Shown here in pieces: positions 1-11,500 of a DNA stretch of 64,000 nucleotides. Each line of letters starts with the position of its first letter. Positions within the stretch are counted from its first letter, which is position 1. Both the position numbers and the translations under genes were made by a program. The stretch spans positions 6,935,772 through 6,999,771 of the forward strand of contig CAIIXF020000002.1 in NCBI GenBank assembly GCA_903813345.2, in the 5' to 3' direction. Source of the stretch: Owenia fusiformis (lineage: Eukaryota; Annelida; Polychaeta; Sabellida; Oweniidae). The notes beneath the pieces are model-generated. The model worked only from the letters and a program-made list of their open reading frames with translations, did no database searches and had not been told where the DNA came from.

Positions 1-354
1 GTTATAAATATAAGTACAATTTAAGTCCATGATATTTTCACATATTGAACATAACACTCAGTTCACAAAGAGATGTATACAAATCTAATCCACAAGTAGA
101 AATGATTGTTTCATGCTGTTTATGCATTGTGTATAAACTGTAATCCAAAACATGAATAAAGTGGGCAAGAGGTGGTTGTATGATGGCCCATAAAATCACA
201 TTATGTAACACCGGCACCCTGGTTCAATATAGTGCAGTGGCCCATGTTTGATATACGTACATCAAAACTCATGTTTTTTCAAGGAAAGAAGCTAGATTAG
301 TGATATATTGAAAAATCAAACTACTATACCCCAATACTGTAGCCCGTATTTCTT
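1..354. other. no recognisable feature
   Basis: AT-rich sequence with no convincing exon, RNA gene or repeat border. It runs up to the foldback repeat that follows. Confidence 0.5.
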
Positions 355-557
355 TAAAAGGAATACAGGCTACAGTGAAGTTGCAAATGGAGGACCTTTG
401 TTTATTTCCATAGTTCTGGAGGAATACTAGATTTTACATTGTATAGATTCATCGAGCAGTTTGCAACGCACTATCACCAGAAATGTCCTATGGAAAAGGA
501 CAAAGAATACCCGCTCTATTTGCAACTTAACTGTACCCTGTATTCTTTTAAAATGTG
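355..557. repeat. foldback (MITE-like) inverted repeat
   Basis: The left arm contains GGAATACAGGCTACAGT, then AAGTTGCAAAT and TTTCCATAG. The right arm carries the reverse complement of the same order of words (CTATGGAAA, ATTTGCAACTT, CTGTACCCTGTATTCTTTT). A smaller hairpin (CTGTAGCCCGTATT with AATACAGGCTACAG) lies over the left edge at about 339-375. No coding content. Probably a small non-autonomous transposon; family unknown. Confidence 0.55.
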
Positions 558-1380
558 TTCACGTGGTAGGGTAGTGTGATACTCCCTCTGCCTATGCCTA
601 CATCGTTCAATCTTTTTTTCATAGTATAACGCCTTATTAATACAACAGTTATTGAGCTGTTAAGAAAACATACTAACAAACAAACCACCGAGTTTAGAGT
701 AAGACATATACATGTATTGTTCTATTATCAAATCATATATTGTGTCCCAATTCTAAAACGTTAACAGTTTATGGTGTACAATAAAACTATTACTATTAAC
801 CACTTTAATATATTTAGACATAAAATATCAAGTTACTCATCAGCCAACAAATCTCAAAATATCGAAAAATGAAAAATACGAGGTACTTGTTCACTCAAAT
901 CTAGGAGTCAATTGGTAATGTGTACCTATAGATAGTTCTCAAAGTAAATGAGCAAAAGCGTAACATTTGTATGTAGCATGCTTCATAAAACACTAAACTT
1001 AGCCCAAAAAGTAAGCGTGCATTTTGTTCCTGGCACTGATTGGTTAATAAGTGAATACAATTCGTTGAATGCACGATGCACTCAAAAGATTAGCAGCTGG
1101 GAAAGAGTATTGAACAAAAAGTACGCTTTCGTACTCAAAAAAGGATTACCCTTTTACAACTTTGACAACTTTGAAGCATGAACTTCGGAAGATCTAACGA
1201 AATGTACTTACTGTTACCCTGTGGATCCCAGGGTTTTGATATGTTCTACAAAGTCATGCAAAGACAGACCATATATGCACTAAAAATATCTGTGACACTT
1301 GTATGATATGTATTCCACTTTGAACCACCATCTATTTCAATATTGTGAAAATATATATTTTCCAAATTATGAAATAAAGG
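558..1380. other. no recognisable feature
   Basis: Short open frames occur here (for example 948-1181, plus), but they have no splice context, domain or codon signal that I can defend. Confidence 0.45.
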
Positions 1381-1798
1381 AGCTTGTATTCGCGAATGCC
1401 GCTAACGCCTGTCGGCTACCGGATAAACCTACTTTACTATTTTATGGGCAATTCATTAAAATATTAATGGAATATTGTCAGGTTCTTTTCATATTTAAAT
1501 GAGTCGCCCATAGAATGGTAGGTTAATCCGGAAGCTGAAATCTTCCATTCCCAAATCATAGTCTTAGCTTGTATTCGCAAATGCAACTAACGCCTGTCGG
1601 CTACCGGATTAACCTATTATTTTACTGGAAACTCATGTCAATACGAATAGTACCTGCCACTATTCCATTCATATTTAAATGACTTGGTCATATTATACTG
1701 GGTTAATCAGGTAGCCGGAAGGCGTTAGTTGCATTCGCGAATATAAGGTTAGCTTGTATTCAATAATGCAAGAAACGCCTGTCGGCTACCGGATTAAA
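1381..1798. repeat. three-copy repeat, period about 184 bp, with inverted partners
   Basis: The phrase CTAACGCCTGTCGGCTACCG occurs near 1400, 1585 and, with changes, 1768. Each copy is preceded by a GTATTCGCGAATGC-like word that is itself almost palindromic. Between forward copies lie inverted versions (around 1520-1540 and 1701-1746). The block is therefore an alternating forward/inverted array, as expected from tandem copies of a small palindromic element. No protein is encoded. Confidence 0.65.
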
Positions 1799-3330
1799 CT
1801 ATCTCTGGAGACAACTGGATTTTAAAGCGGCGTGCAAAGCGTAATCGGGTACACCCCAGTTCTCCGAAACCCAGTTGTCCGAAACCCATTACTCCGAAAA
1901 ATAAAGTCATAATTTACCAGAGAAAGCGGGGGGCGTAGCTTACTTAAACTTACGTCAGTTTCATGCCATGTATTTGGCCAAATTAATGGCATGGACGCAT
2001 TCTGTTATTCATAGATCTCTCTCTCACTTTGAATTGCATCCATTGCATGGCGTTACCAGAATGGCAGGAACGGGAGATTTATTTTACATTGTGATTCTAA
2101 AAAAAGGTTATTAAAACACAATATATATTACGGAACAGTTTATCTTATCTTCTTCAATCTCTTTTATATAGGCAAAATAAAATGAAACATTTTGAAACAG
2201 ATAAAATAATTTATCGCATAGAACTTTAAGAATAAAACAGTATACAAATTACGTTGTCAAAATATTTCGTCGCATTTAATTTCTTAGTCTCGGTCTCTTA
2301 TCAAATCGTAAAAGAATAAAACATTCTATACTTAATCACTTGGGATTTATGTTTCGGCATTCGTTTCAGGCATTTGTTTTTTATGTTCTTCTCCTGAAAT
2401 GTATTTGTTTGACAATAATCAGAGAAAGTGCGTATACGTATAAATATGCCACGCAAACAAACGGGTGTGACTTCAATTTCTTGTCTGTCTGAGGACGTAT
2501 TGGGAACGAGGTAGAATTAAAGAATTCTTATGAACGAGTCATGCAAGATACTAGAACTAGTAAAGTAATGTAAATGGATAAGTTAATTTCTGATGGATCT
2601 GGATATAATATATTTCAAAACTTTGTAAACACTAGATAACTTCATTTAGGCAGATATAGTATCTTGATATATTTGGCTATCATGCGTTTAAAATACGTTC
2701 CTAAAACTATGAAGACGTTAGGTGAGAAATATTGCTATTGTACGTTCGAAAAGTATTTGGTTGTATTTTGTAGTTCTCAAGTTACCCATGAACTTTCGTG
2801 GGCTAATTAACGTCTTGACTTAGCATATTTAGCCTAATTTTGCAATGATGTCAACGTGATTCAAATGTTATGCTGTCGTGATTCGCAGAGGTTGCGACAA
2901 GATTCGTTTTACAACAGATGTAACTATGAGAACATGAAAGCTCATAATCCTGATTATGCAACCTTATACAATCGTTATCTTTGGGACAAGAGCCCAAAAA
3001 CAAGGTACTCGTGAACGAGAGTTGAATTTGCTCCGTGAACGATAGGATACGCTGTTCCCCACCAACAAAATACAGACATATGCTTCAGTGTCCTCAACGC
3101 AGATTGTAGAGAACAAGAGAAAAAATGAAATATACTTTGCCATAACAGAATACTGTTAAAGTATTGTTTATTAAGTTTATTAAGTTTCACAAATAACTTT
3201 TAAATGCCTTCTTTACCGTCAACGGACACTCAAATAAATACACAATACAATGCAATGCAATGTAATACAACGCATTACAATACAAACTAAATTAGAGTAT
3301 TTGTGCATAGCATTTTCCCCTTTTGTTTGA
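1799..3330. other. no recognisable feature
   Basis: One short phrase repeat is visible near 1850-1900 (three variants of 'cccagttctccgaaa'). The rest is AT-rich sequence without a supportable exon or repeat border. Confidence 0.45.
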
Positions 3331-3349
3331 AGGATATTTTAAGAATAAT

Positions 3350-3500
3350 TCCAGCGTTCGTACACACCTGGAAATGTCAGGGTTTTGATTTAATTTTCCA
3401 AGTGCCTGAAATGTCAGAGAATTTTAAAATAAGGTTAAAAAGGGCAAAAGAGTCCGGGAATTTTGAAACTGTAGACATGTCATGGAAATGTCAGGGAAAT
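3350..3500 (+). repeat. degenerate phrase repeat (GGAAATGTCAGGG)
   Basis: Variants of GGAAATGTCAGGGNTTTT occur at least three times in about 150 bp, separated by eroded versions (CTGAAATGTCAGAG, GTCCGGGAATTTTGAAA). This resembles the other phrase-iterating blocks in the window. The open frame over it is probably incidental. Confidence 0.45.
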
Positions 3501-3769
3501 TTGTATCAGTGTTGAAAAAATGATGTTCCAGAACAATAAATTTTAGGACTATGACAGGATCTCAATGAAATCCAAAATGTAACATTTAGTTGATTCCACA
3601 CGGGGCGTGTACATTGTCTAACATATATCTAAAAGGTTTACACTGTCTTGATTAATGAACTTCTTAGATCTAGTCGCGCTTCAGAAGTGGAAATCCTTCA
3701 ATTATCAGAGGTTAATGTTTCTAAAACTGTATTGAAATAAACGTACGTCTTGTTTTCAAACCTACACCT

Positions 3770-5195
3770 TGCATTAATTTGTCAATTAATTTATCGAAAA
3801 CAAAAATAATGAAATTTATTGGAAATGGTAGAAAATGTACAGAAATTTTTTATTTTGATGGGGATGAGATCGAGACGGTAAAATCATATAAATACTTGGG
3901 TTTGACCATAAGTAGTTCAGGTACGTTTAGTAAATCCAAGGACTATCTGTATGACCGAGGATTAAAGGCAATTTATAAAATAAAAAGGTCACTAGGCGAT
4001 ACAAGTTTAAAACCTTCAATAGGAATAAAGATTTTTGAACAATTGGTAGTTCCAATAATCTTATATGGATCTGAAATATGGGGCATGTCGAATTACTTTT
4101 CTACAAAAGATTTGAATGAATGGTTTACAAATGGCAGACGATTTCCATCTGAGAAACTTCTGTTATCTTTTTGTAAATATATTCTTAAAGTAAATAAAAA
4201 ATCAACAAATTTAGCAATTTATGGAGAGCTTGGGAAATACCCACTATATATAAATATATTCAAACAAGCTACTAATTTCTATAATCACATGTTAAATACG
4301 TCATACATCTTATTATCAGAAGCACTTACTACATCAAATGACTTATCAAAGATCAACAAGTCATCGTGGATGCTGAATTTTAAAAGTGTAATGGATAAAT
4401 TAGAGGTAGTATCATTTTCAGGAAATACTCCCAGCAATATCAATAATACTTTAGATGTAAAAGAATATACTATTGACGCATCTGAAGTTGTTTGTAAATC
4501 AAAAATTAGTTTTGAAGATTATTGGCGAAATCAATTGAATTCCGACCAATGTCGCAAACTGAATACATACAAAATATTTAAAAGCAATTTCAGGTTCGAA
4601 CCATATTTAGATTCAATTTCAAATGGGCATTTACGACGAAGTCTAACAAAGTTTCGTATCAGTAACCACAAATTAAAAATAGAAACGGGTAGATACGAAC
4701 GCCCAAAATTAAAGATCGATGAAAGAATTTGCGAGGTTTGCAATTTAATAGAAAACGAAAAACACATAATGCGTTCATGTAAAAAATACAGTATATATAG
4801 AAAGAAAATGCTCGATAAACTTGTATCACACGGCAACCCAATTAAACACCTTTTCAACATGGAGGACGATTCACTTTTTTTCCAATATTGTATGTCTTGT
4901 GAAAATAAAGAAATTGAAATTGTAGCAGAATTTATTCATAAATGTAATATAACATAGAAGGGTGTGATATATGACATAAACAATGGACGCGTATCACAAT
5001 CACCATTCATGTGCTTATCCATGATGCATATTTATTTGTTCATTTATTTACTTATTTATTTATTATGAAGTGTTAATTTTGTGTGTTGTTATATATACTG
5101 TTTTCTGTTGATATATTGTAAAATTAGTGTTTACTTTGTGTACACTTAACCTTTTATGGGTATGAATGTGTAATAAAGTTCATAAAAAAAATCTA
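3770..5195 (+). mobile_element. 5'-truncated non-LTR retrotransposon (LINE), 3' end
   Basis: The open frame 3779-4957 is the C-terminal part of a LINE reverse transcriptase. It begins at the conserved NLSKTKIMKF segment, continues through YKYLGLTISSSG and YGSEIWG, and ends with a zinc-knuckle-like region (CEVCNLIENEKHIMRSC). The catalytic palm motifs lie upstream and are missing, so the copy is 5'-truncated near 3770, normal for LINE insertion. A 3' untranslated region of about 230 bp follows and ends at AATAAAGTTCATAAAAAAAA (about 5173-5190). The frame has no internal stop, so the insertion is probably fairly young. The clade (CR1, L2, I/Nimb or other) cannot be fixed by eye. Confidence 0.85.
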
Positions 5196-5239
5196 AAATC
5201 CTTGCTCCTTTCTGTCGTATTAATAAAGCAAAAATAACA

Positions 5240-5500
5240 TATCACGGTGGGATACGAACCACTCGCCTGGGATTTGGTTATTCACTAACACCATAGGCGT
5301 TCACCTATTCTGGATACAACTGACGAGTTGTATCTAAGTGGAGTCAAAAGCGAAGATCATTCTAAATTGACGCTCGGTATAAATATATGATACTTTTATC
5401 ATCTCACACAGGTGAACGTTAGCCTCATGGCTAGCGTGTTTAGCTTCCACTCTCTAGGTTAGTCGATCGAAACCCGTTCATGGCGAACTTTTTGATTTGC
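5240..5500. other. possible tRNA-derived SINE remnants
   Basis: On the minus strand around 5248-5262 there is a word close to a pol III B box (GTGGTTCGTATCCCACC), with tRNA-like sequence beside it. A second block at about 5415-5490 contains GGCTAGCGTG and TCGATCGAAACCC. No cloverleaf can be closed convincingly, so I do not call a tRNA. Confidence 0.25.
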
Positions 5501-5542
5501 TTGCTGTCAACTTATAATAAGTAGGGCAAAATCCAGAAAAAG

Positions 5543-5990
5543 TAGATCATAAATACTCCAATGGAGTATAAAATTGTCACCAGGATTCCGAAATGAGACG
5601 AATGTTAACTCGTTAAATCTCGGTAGATAAAGTAGGTCAGAAAATCCGGATTAATCCGAACTGATTCGGGAATCTTCGTCATAAGAAGTAGATCAAAAAT
5701 CCAGAGAAGTAGATCAAAAATACTCCAATGGAGTATAAAATTGTCACCAGGATTCCGAAATGAGCCGAATGTAAACTCGTTAAATCTCGGTAGATGAAGT
5801 AGGTCAGAAAATCCGGATTAATCCGAACAAGGTTCGGGAATCTTCGTAATAAGAAGTAGATTAAAAATACTCCCAATGGAGTATAAAATTGTCCCCAATA
5901 TTCCGAAATACGACGAATCGAATCGGCAAACTTCGGTAAAATAATGAAGTGCATAAAAACCGAAATGATCCGATGAACGTTCGGATAAAA
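5543..5990. repeat. tandem repeat, period about 147-166 bp, three copies
   Basis: Copies start near 5543, 5709 and 5856. Each carries the palindrome ATACTCCAATGGAGTAT, then ATTGTCACCAGGATTCCGAAA, and (first two) AAATCCGGATTAATCCGAAC. A diverged relative with AAATTCCGGAATGATCCGAA lies at about 53785-53890. The interior is again built from repeated variants of a 'CCGAANNATTCGG' phrase. Confidence 0.7.
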
Positions 5991-6849
5991 TCGTGAACAG
6001 GTGTCAGGGGTTTCCCCTCATCTTTCCCCACATTGTTCTAAAAGCCTTATATGGATTTATCACGTAACATTCAAAATGACGTTCCTATATGGTTCTATGG
6101 GTTCGAACACGTGACCAAATATACCAAATAAAAATTTTACCTTGACCACTGGATGGGATTTCATAGAAAATATCCAAGAAAACCTATCCTCGTGATCCTT
6201 AAATCACTTAAATTCGATCATTTTATTTTCACCCCTTGATGGAATTTTATGAAAGAAGTCATGAAAACACATCATCATGTAAGGGTTTTCACCTAAATTA
6301 GCTCGTTTTATCTTGAGCCTTCAATTGAATTTCTTGAAGAAATATTTTATGAAAAAATATCATCATGTTATGATTTGTATTTAAATAAGACCGTTTCATC
6401 TAAATACTTGGATAATATTTCATAAAAAATGCACTTTAAAATTTTTCAGAATTTGCCTTAATTTATCAATGTAATGAAAGTATAAGATTAACTCTCAAAT
6501 AGCGTTCTATTTTAACCTTTTTATTGAAATCAATACAGGACTCGCTCTCTAAATATCCAATAAAAATTCAACCCTTGGATGTGATTTCGTTGGAAAAAAA
6601 ATATGTCAAGTCCAGAATCAAATGATTTGTCCAGAACCTCTTAAGATCCTGTTTACACCAGATTTTACAACATACGGTGTTATTTTCTAAATACATTTAA
6701 ATGTATGTGAACCAAGTGTCTTCATCTGAACATCTTATTGTGATCACGCTACTGTAAGATGAAGAAATATCTTCTTCATCCTAGGATCATGCAGTCCATG
6801 CTCGACACATGTCAAATCCTGGAAGACAAATTTACTGGTGTAGTTATTT
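5991..6849. other. no recognisable feature
   Basis: AT-rich. Some loosely repeated phrases ('ggatggaatttcatgaaa...aaaacatatcatcatg') suggest eroded repeat DNA, but no border or coding segment can be supported. Confidence 0.4.
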
Positions 6850-7640
6850 CTTCATGTTTATTACATAATTCATATCGGGACTGGAGTCCTTTTATAAACT
6901 GTGCATGAAGAAAAGAGGTGATAACTTCTTATGAACACGTATGTGTTTTCATTGTGGACTTACAACCAAAAAACACATGAGCAGTAAAGAAGCCATTTCG
7001 TCTGCGTTCTCCTGAACACGTATGTGTTTTCATTGTGGACTGACAACCAAAAACACCTCTGACTGTCTGAAGCCATCTTCAGATATAGATATTTTTCAAA
7101 TTTCTCATATTCATCTGGAACTGAACACGTTTATGTGATGAATACAGAGACGAAAAATTGAGAGCTGTGTAAACTTGAACAGATAATGTTTTCTTATGGA
7201 CTGACAACCAAAAGAAACACCTCAGTGTAAGGCAAGGTACTGCAAGGCATAAACACAGTGTCTACCTCCTTCGGGCTTCCTTACTTTCTTTTCTGGATTG
7301 AGAACCTCTCACATGTAACATAACACAGAAAAGAACATGTACTATTTCGTTCTCTGTACATGATGTCTTCTGATGGTCTAATGACCCCAGAGAAATTGTC
7401 ATTTAATATGACAAATTGTCTGGAAAAAAAGGTCAATTGACACTAGAGACCTTTTCCATATGCTTACTATAATCTCATATCGGGACTGAAGACCCTATAT
7501 GGAGCAAGCAAAGATAAAACGAACGAGGTAAGATCTTCGACATTTTATAGATCAGATGTTTTCTTTGTGGACTAACAACCCAAAGAAAAAACCTTGAAAA
7601 CTTGTCTTATAGTTCCATATGATCTATTTTCCTCGTCCTC
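6850..7640. repeat. two diverged copies of a dispersed repeat
   Basis: The words CATATCGGGACTG (near 6872 and 7474) and TTGTGGACTNACAACCAAA (near 6955, 7037, 7190 and 7570) recur in the same order. This suggests two old copies of one element about 600 bp apart, or one element with internal repeats. No open frame fits. The family is unknown. Confidence 0.45.
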
Positions 7641-8043
7641 TTACTTTCATTTGTAACTGATGAACCTGTAGAACAACTTACTTCCCAGTTCCGTGTCCAT
7701 AGTCACAAGTTATTTGTAAATTTATTGCGATTCTAAAATTTCCGTCTTTACAGAAGGAAAATGGCGGAATAATTGAGGAATATCCGGGCATTTGTGCGGG
7801 GGTGCACAGTGTAATATGCTCAAGAAATTCCCGGGAAGTTGGCCATAGATAGATTCAATGGTGGATGTTAGCACATAGTGGCAATATTAGTGTAAGTAGT
7901 TAAGGTTTGCGTAGTAAAATGTTAAATATAAATTGTGCTTTTACAGTAAAGGCCTATCTTGTCATTTGAAAAAGGTGGAAAGGGTTATATCTACCCCAAA
8001 CCCACTCAAGTATGAGATACACCAGTAATGTACGGTCGGTTTT

Positions 8044-8142
8044 GGATACAGTGTTTATCCCGCGGGAAATATGTGTATCTCCCTCGGTCCCTGCGGTCCC
8101 TTGTGAGATACACATATTTCCCTTGTGATAAACCCTGTATCC
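8044..8142. repeat. near-perfect hairpin, about 39-bp arms
   Basis: The left arm begins GGATACAGTGTTTATCC and runs through GGGAAATATGTGTATCTC. The right arm is its reverse complement with only a few mismatches, around a loop of about 20 bp containing CGGTCCCTGCGGTCCC. Flanks on both sides are plain AT-rich sequence. It could be a short foldback element or an RNA hairpin. No transcript evidence is available here. Confidence 0.6.
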
Positions 8143-8364
8143 AACACCTTCCAGTACAAAACCCTTATATATATCTTATATGTTATGTTTTTTTAATTAA
8201 TACTTTCAGTAATGATGAAAATGGACGGATGCCCATTGAATGAATAAATATAGCTAAGAGAAAAGAAAGTGTTCTTTGATTCACACGAGAGACAACAGTA
8301 TCCCAATATATACACATGTGACCTAGAATGAGTATCAAATTCTTAAACAAAGGTGACAATTAAA

Positions 8365-8547
8365 TCAATTAAACACGTATGTCAAAATTACTAAAGCGAG
8401 TGTGACACCCATTTTGTTCACAGCAGCCGAATTCTGCATTGTCATATTATCTCTTCGAATATTGTCATTGTTGGTATATTTTTTATTGAGATGATTTGAA
8501 TTTTCCTGTCGTTCTGGGTTCCGGCGGGATTCCTGGCATAGATTTCA
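8365..8547 (-). other. GPI-anchor-like C-terminus in a shifted frame
   Basis: Overlapping the end of the LU-protein tail, a different frame is open from 8544 to a TGA at 8365-8367. It reads an Asn-rich linker, then NSAAVNKMGVTLALVILTY and a short end (VFN). A small-residue site followed by a spacer and a hydrophobic C-terminus is the classical GPI-attachment signal, which LU proteins commonly have. Both frames are open between about 8444 and 8544, and that stretch contains no GT on the minus strand, so splicing within it is unlikely. A one-base indel (allele, pseudogenising change or assembly error) is the simplest explanation. Confidence 0.6.
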
Positions 8548-11500
8548 CCGTTCAAAATGTTGTAATTGTGAAACATGTGTTTGCGCTTTTTGTTACCAGG
8601 GTTACCATCTATTTTGGTTGTTTCAACTTTTGATGTTGTAATGCGTTTTGGAGGATTTTGTGTTGTAGTAATTTTAGTTTGAGATTTCTTCGAGTTGCCA
8701 TGGAGAAACTCATTGCTGCTATGGCGATCTTGGTTATATTGGTTGCTATGGTGATCAACCTGGTTACCATTTGAAACTACATCCTGCTTTTGTGGTTGAA
8801 AAGGTCGGAAATGCCCTGTGTTTGAGTAAACCTGCTGATGTTGAAAGTTAGTATTTTCTGGTATATTGTTACCATGGCGATTGTTTCGGAATCTGGATCT
8901 TCTCTGATTTTGATAGTTAAAATTATTTGGATAAATGGATTGCTGGCCTAAAATGGGTTGCGCCTGCCAATTCCACTGTACGTTATTTTGTCTTTGTTGG
9001 TATCGCTGGTCATCTTCATCCCATTGATATGAATTACTGTTGTCATGGAAATCGTCAACAATGTTTTCTCCATTGAGCCTCCCTCTTTGGAGAGTGTCAA
9101 CATGATTGAAAGGTTTGTCAACTTGAGGCAATGGCCGGTCATCTTGTATGAATGACTGGTCATCTTGTATGAATGACTGGTCATCTTGTATGAATGACTG
9201 GTCATCTTGTCTCAATAGCTCGGCATATTGTTGTTTGAGCTCGCCATTGAATGGGGGTAGTTCAGAAACCGTTACACCTGTTGGTTCGTTCTGTCCTGTC
9301 TTCATTTCGAATTCCGTTTGAAGGTATTTTTCAATCGCTTTCAAATGTTCAATATCATTTATAACATCGTCATAGTCTGAGATTACATCCATCACTTTTG
9401 AAATTGTGTCTTTTGTATCCACAGAGGTTACATGTGTAAGTTTGCCGGTATTTGTTAGTACATTAGTAGTGGTAACATGAAGTTCAGTTTCGGGAGCTGG
9501 TATATTAGTAACATGTGCATTTTGAAGGGTTTCTGGATCAGTTGGGATAGTTACAGATGTATATGGAGAGGTGATACCATTTAACGTGTCATCGATGTAT
9601 GTTGTATCATCTTGTGTTGTCATGGTAACAGTATCACCTGGCTCGTCAACGGAGATCATTGGTGAAATCGATGTTGTTGTTTCCATAGCAACAGGCTCTG
9701 TTGCCATATCTACAGTTACTCCAATGACCGCATCATTTGATTCAGTTATTGTCTTATCCATCATTATGGTATCAATTATAATTTCACCTGGCAAATGTTC
9801 ATTGTATGGGTGTTCTTGGTCCGGGTGTTCTTTGTTTGTATGCTGCTCACGGGGATGCTCTTTATATGAATGTTCTTTGTGAAAATGGAGACTTTCCTCA
9901 CTTGGTACATATCCTGAAAAGGTAATAACTAGATATAGCAATACATAATGTATAACCTCAGTCTTACTATTCTAGAACAATAACCTATATATATATACAT
10001 CTGAAAAAGAGGTATTTAGATGTAAAGAATATTCAAAGAAGAATTAATGAGTTTTTTAAAATTCACATATAATACTTTGTCATACGAGGCCCGATCAGAA
10101 AGTTTCTTACCCATTGCTCTCATTTTTTGTTTCTTTGAGATTTTAACTTGAAATGTTCACAGAATGTACATGTACCATTGCTTGTAAGATGACATAAATC
10201 ATTTATTAATTGGATGAGATTTACACAAAATATAGATGTTTCTGTATTCTAAATCTGGTAGGGTGGAGCAGGTTTCTCACTGTCTGAATTAAGAGTGATT
10301 TCCCATCATCCATTGATACTTGTAAGGGTCATACGAAGAGTCTTTACATGCCTTACATGCCTCCAAAATAAAATCCTCCAAAAGAGATACACTTCCTGCA
10401 TCTAGTGACACGATCTCTGAATACATGAAGGAGATTTTCATTGGAATCAGATATTCTGTAGAGGCTGCTATCGAAGGCTTCAATTATTGATTCATTGTCC
10501 TCAAATTTCAATATGCTGGGAGGTTTTTACTTTTTAGCCTAGTGGAACAAGCAGTACTGTCAACCCCCAAAGATTTTCTCGCGGGACAGATTTTTTAGAC
10601 CCAGTGCCAAAAATTCGCGGGATTTTGCGGGACATTCACCTAAATTCGCGGGATTTCGCGGGACATTTAAGGGATTTGCGTGATTGCGCTAAAATGTCAA
10701 ATTTCGCGGGATTTCGCGGGACCATTCGAGTGACAAACACGCTACTTGCGGGACAGTTAAAAGGGTAACCAACAAAGACTTCATAGAGGGATAATTTTTT
10801 CAGACAAAGTGCCCTAAATTCGCGAGATTTTGCGGGGCATCCACCTAAATTTGCGGGATGTCGCAGGACATTCAAGGGATTTGCGTGATTGGGGCTTAAT
10901 GTAAAAGTACTCAAATCAAACTTTCAGATACTGATTTATTAAATATAATGCACTTAACTTAAGTAAACGTCAAGACAATTCCATACAATACGCATAGAAC
11001 TATTATTAAACTATCAAAAAACCTGCACGCTTTAGGTGTGAGTACGGTAATCCAGAGATAGTAGTAAAGTAGTATTTGTGAATGGCGTACTGTCTTCAGG
11101 GGTTACACATATAATTGGAATATTACTTTACAAGCATCTGGTGGGACGTATTTTTATTTGTACCTATCATTTCCATGTACTTATGTTTATTTTAAGACAT
11201 GTATTTGATAACAATTGCTCTTAATAATTATATTACTTCTACTGACATTCCTCTCCGTATATTTATTGAATCGAAATGTTCAATTGTGTTTTGGTTGTTT
11301 GTTGAAGATAATAATTATTTGATGCGCCAAAGCTTCAAATAAACAATTGCCATTGCCTATTGTTCCATAAGTTTCCACTTTGGACCCAGATAAATTTCTT
11401 TTTAATACTGTGTTGTTGCTAAATGATGCTGTATCATATTTAGAAATAGTTTCATTAACAATGAATGGAATATCTGCTTTTTCGAAAATGTTTTCAATTT

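Noticed and set aside
5240-5500. Functional tRNA genes
   Set aside because: B-box-like words are present, but no complete cloverleaf with paired acceptor and anticodon stems could be drawn.
8028-8243. 71-residue plus frame
   Set aside because: It runs through the hairpin at 8044-8142; the arms translate to unrelated sequence and no start context or homology is seen.
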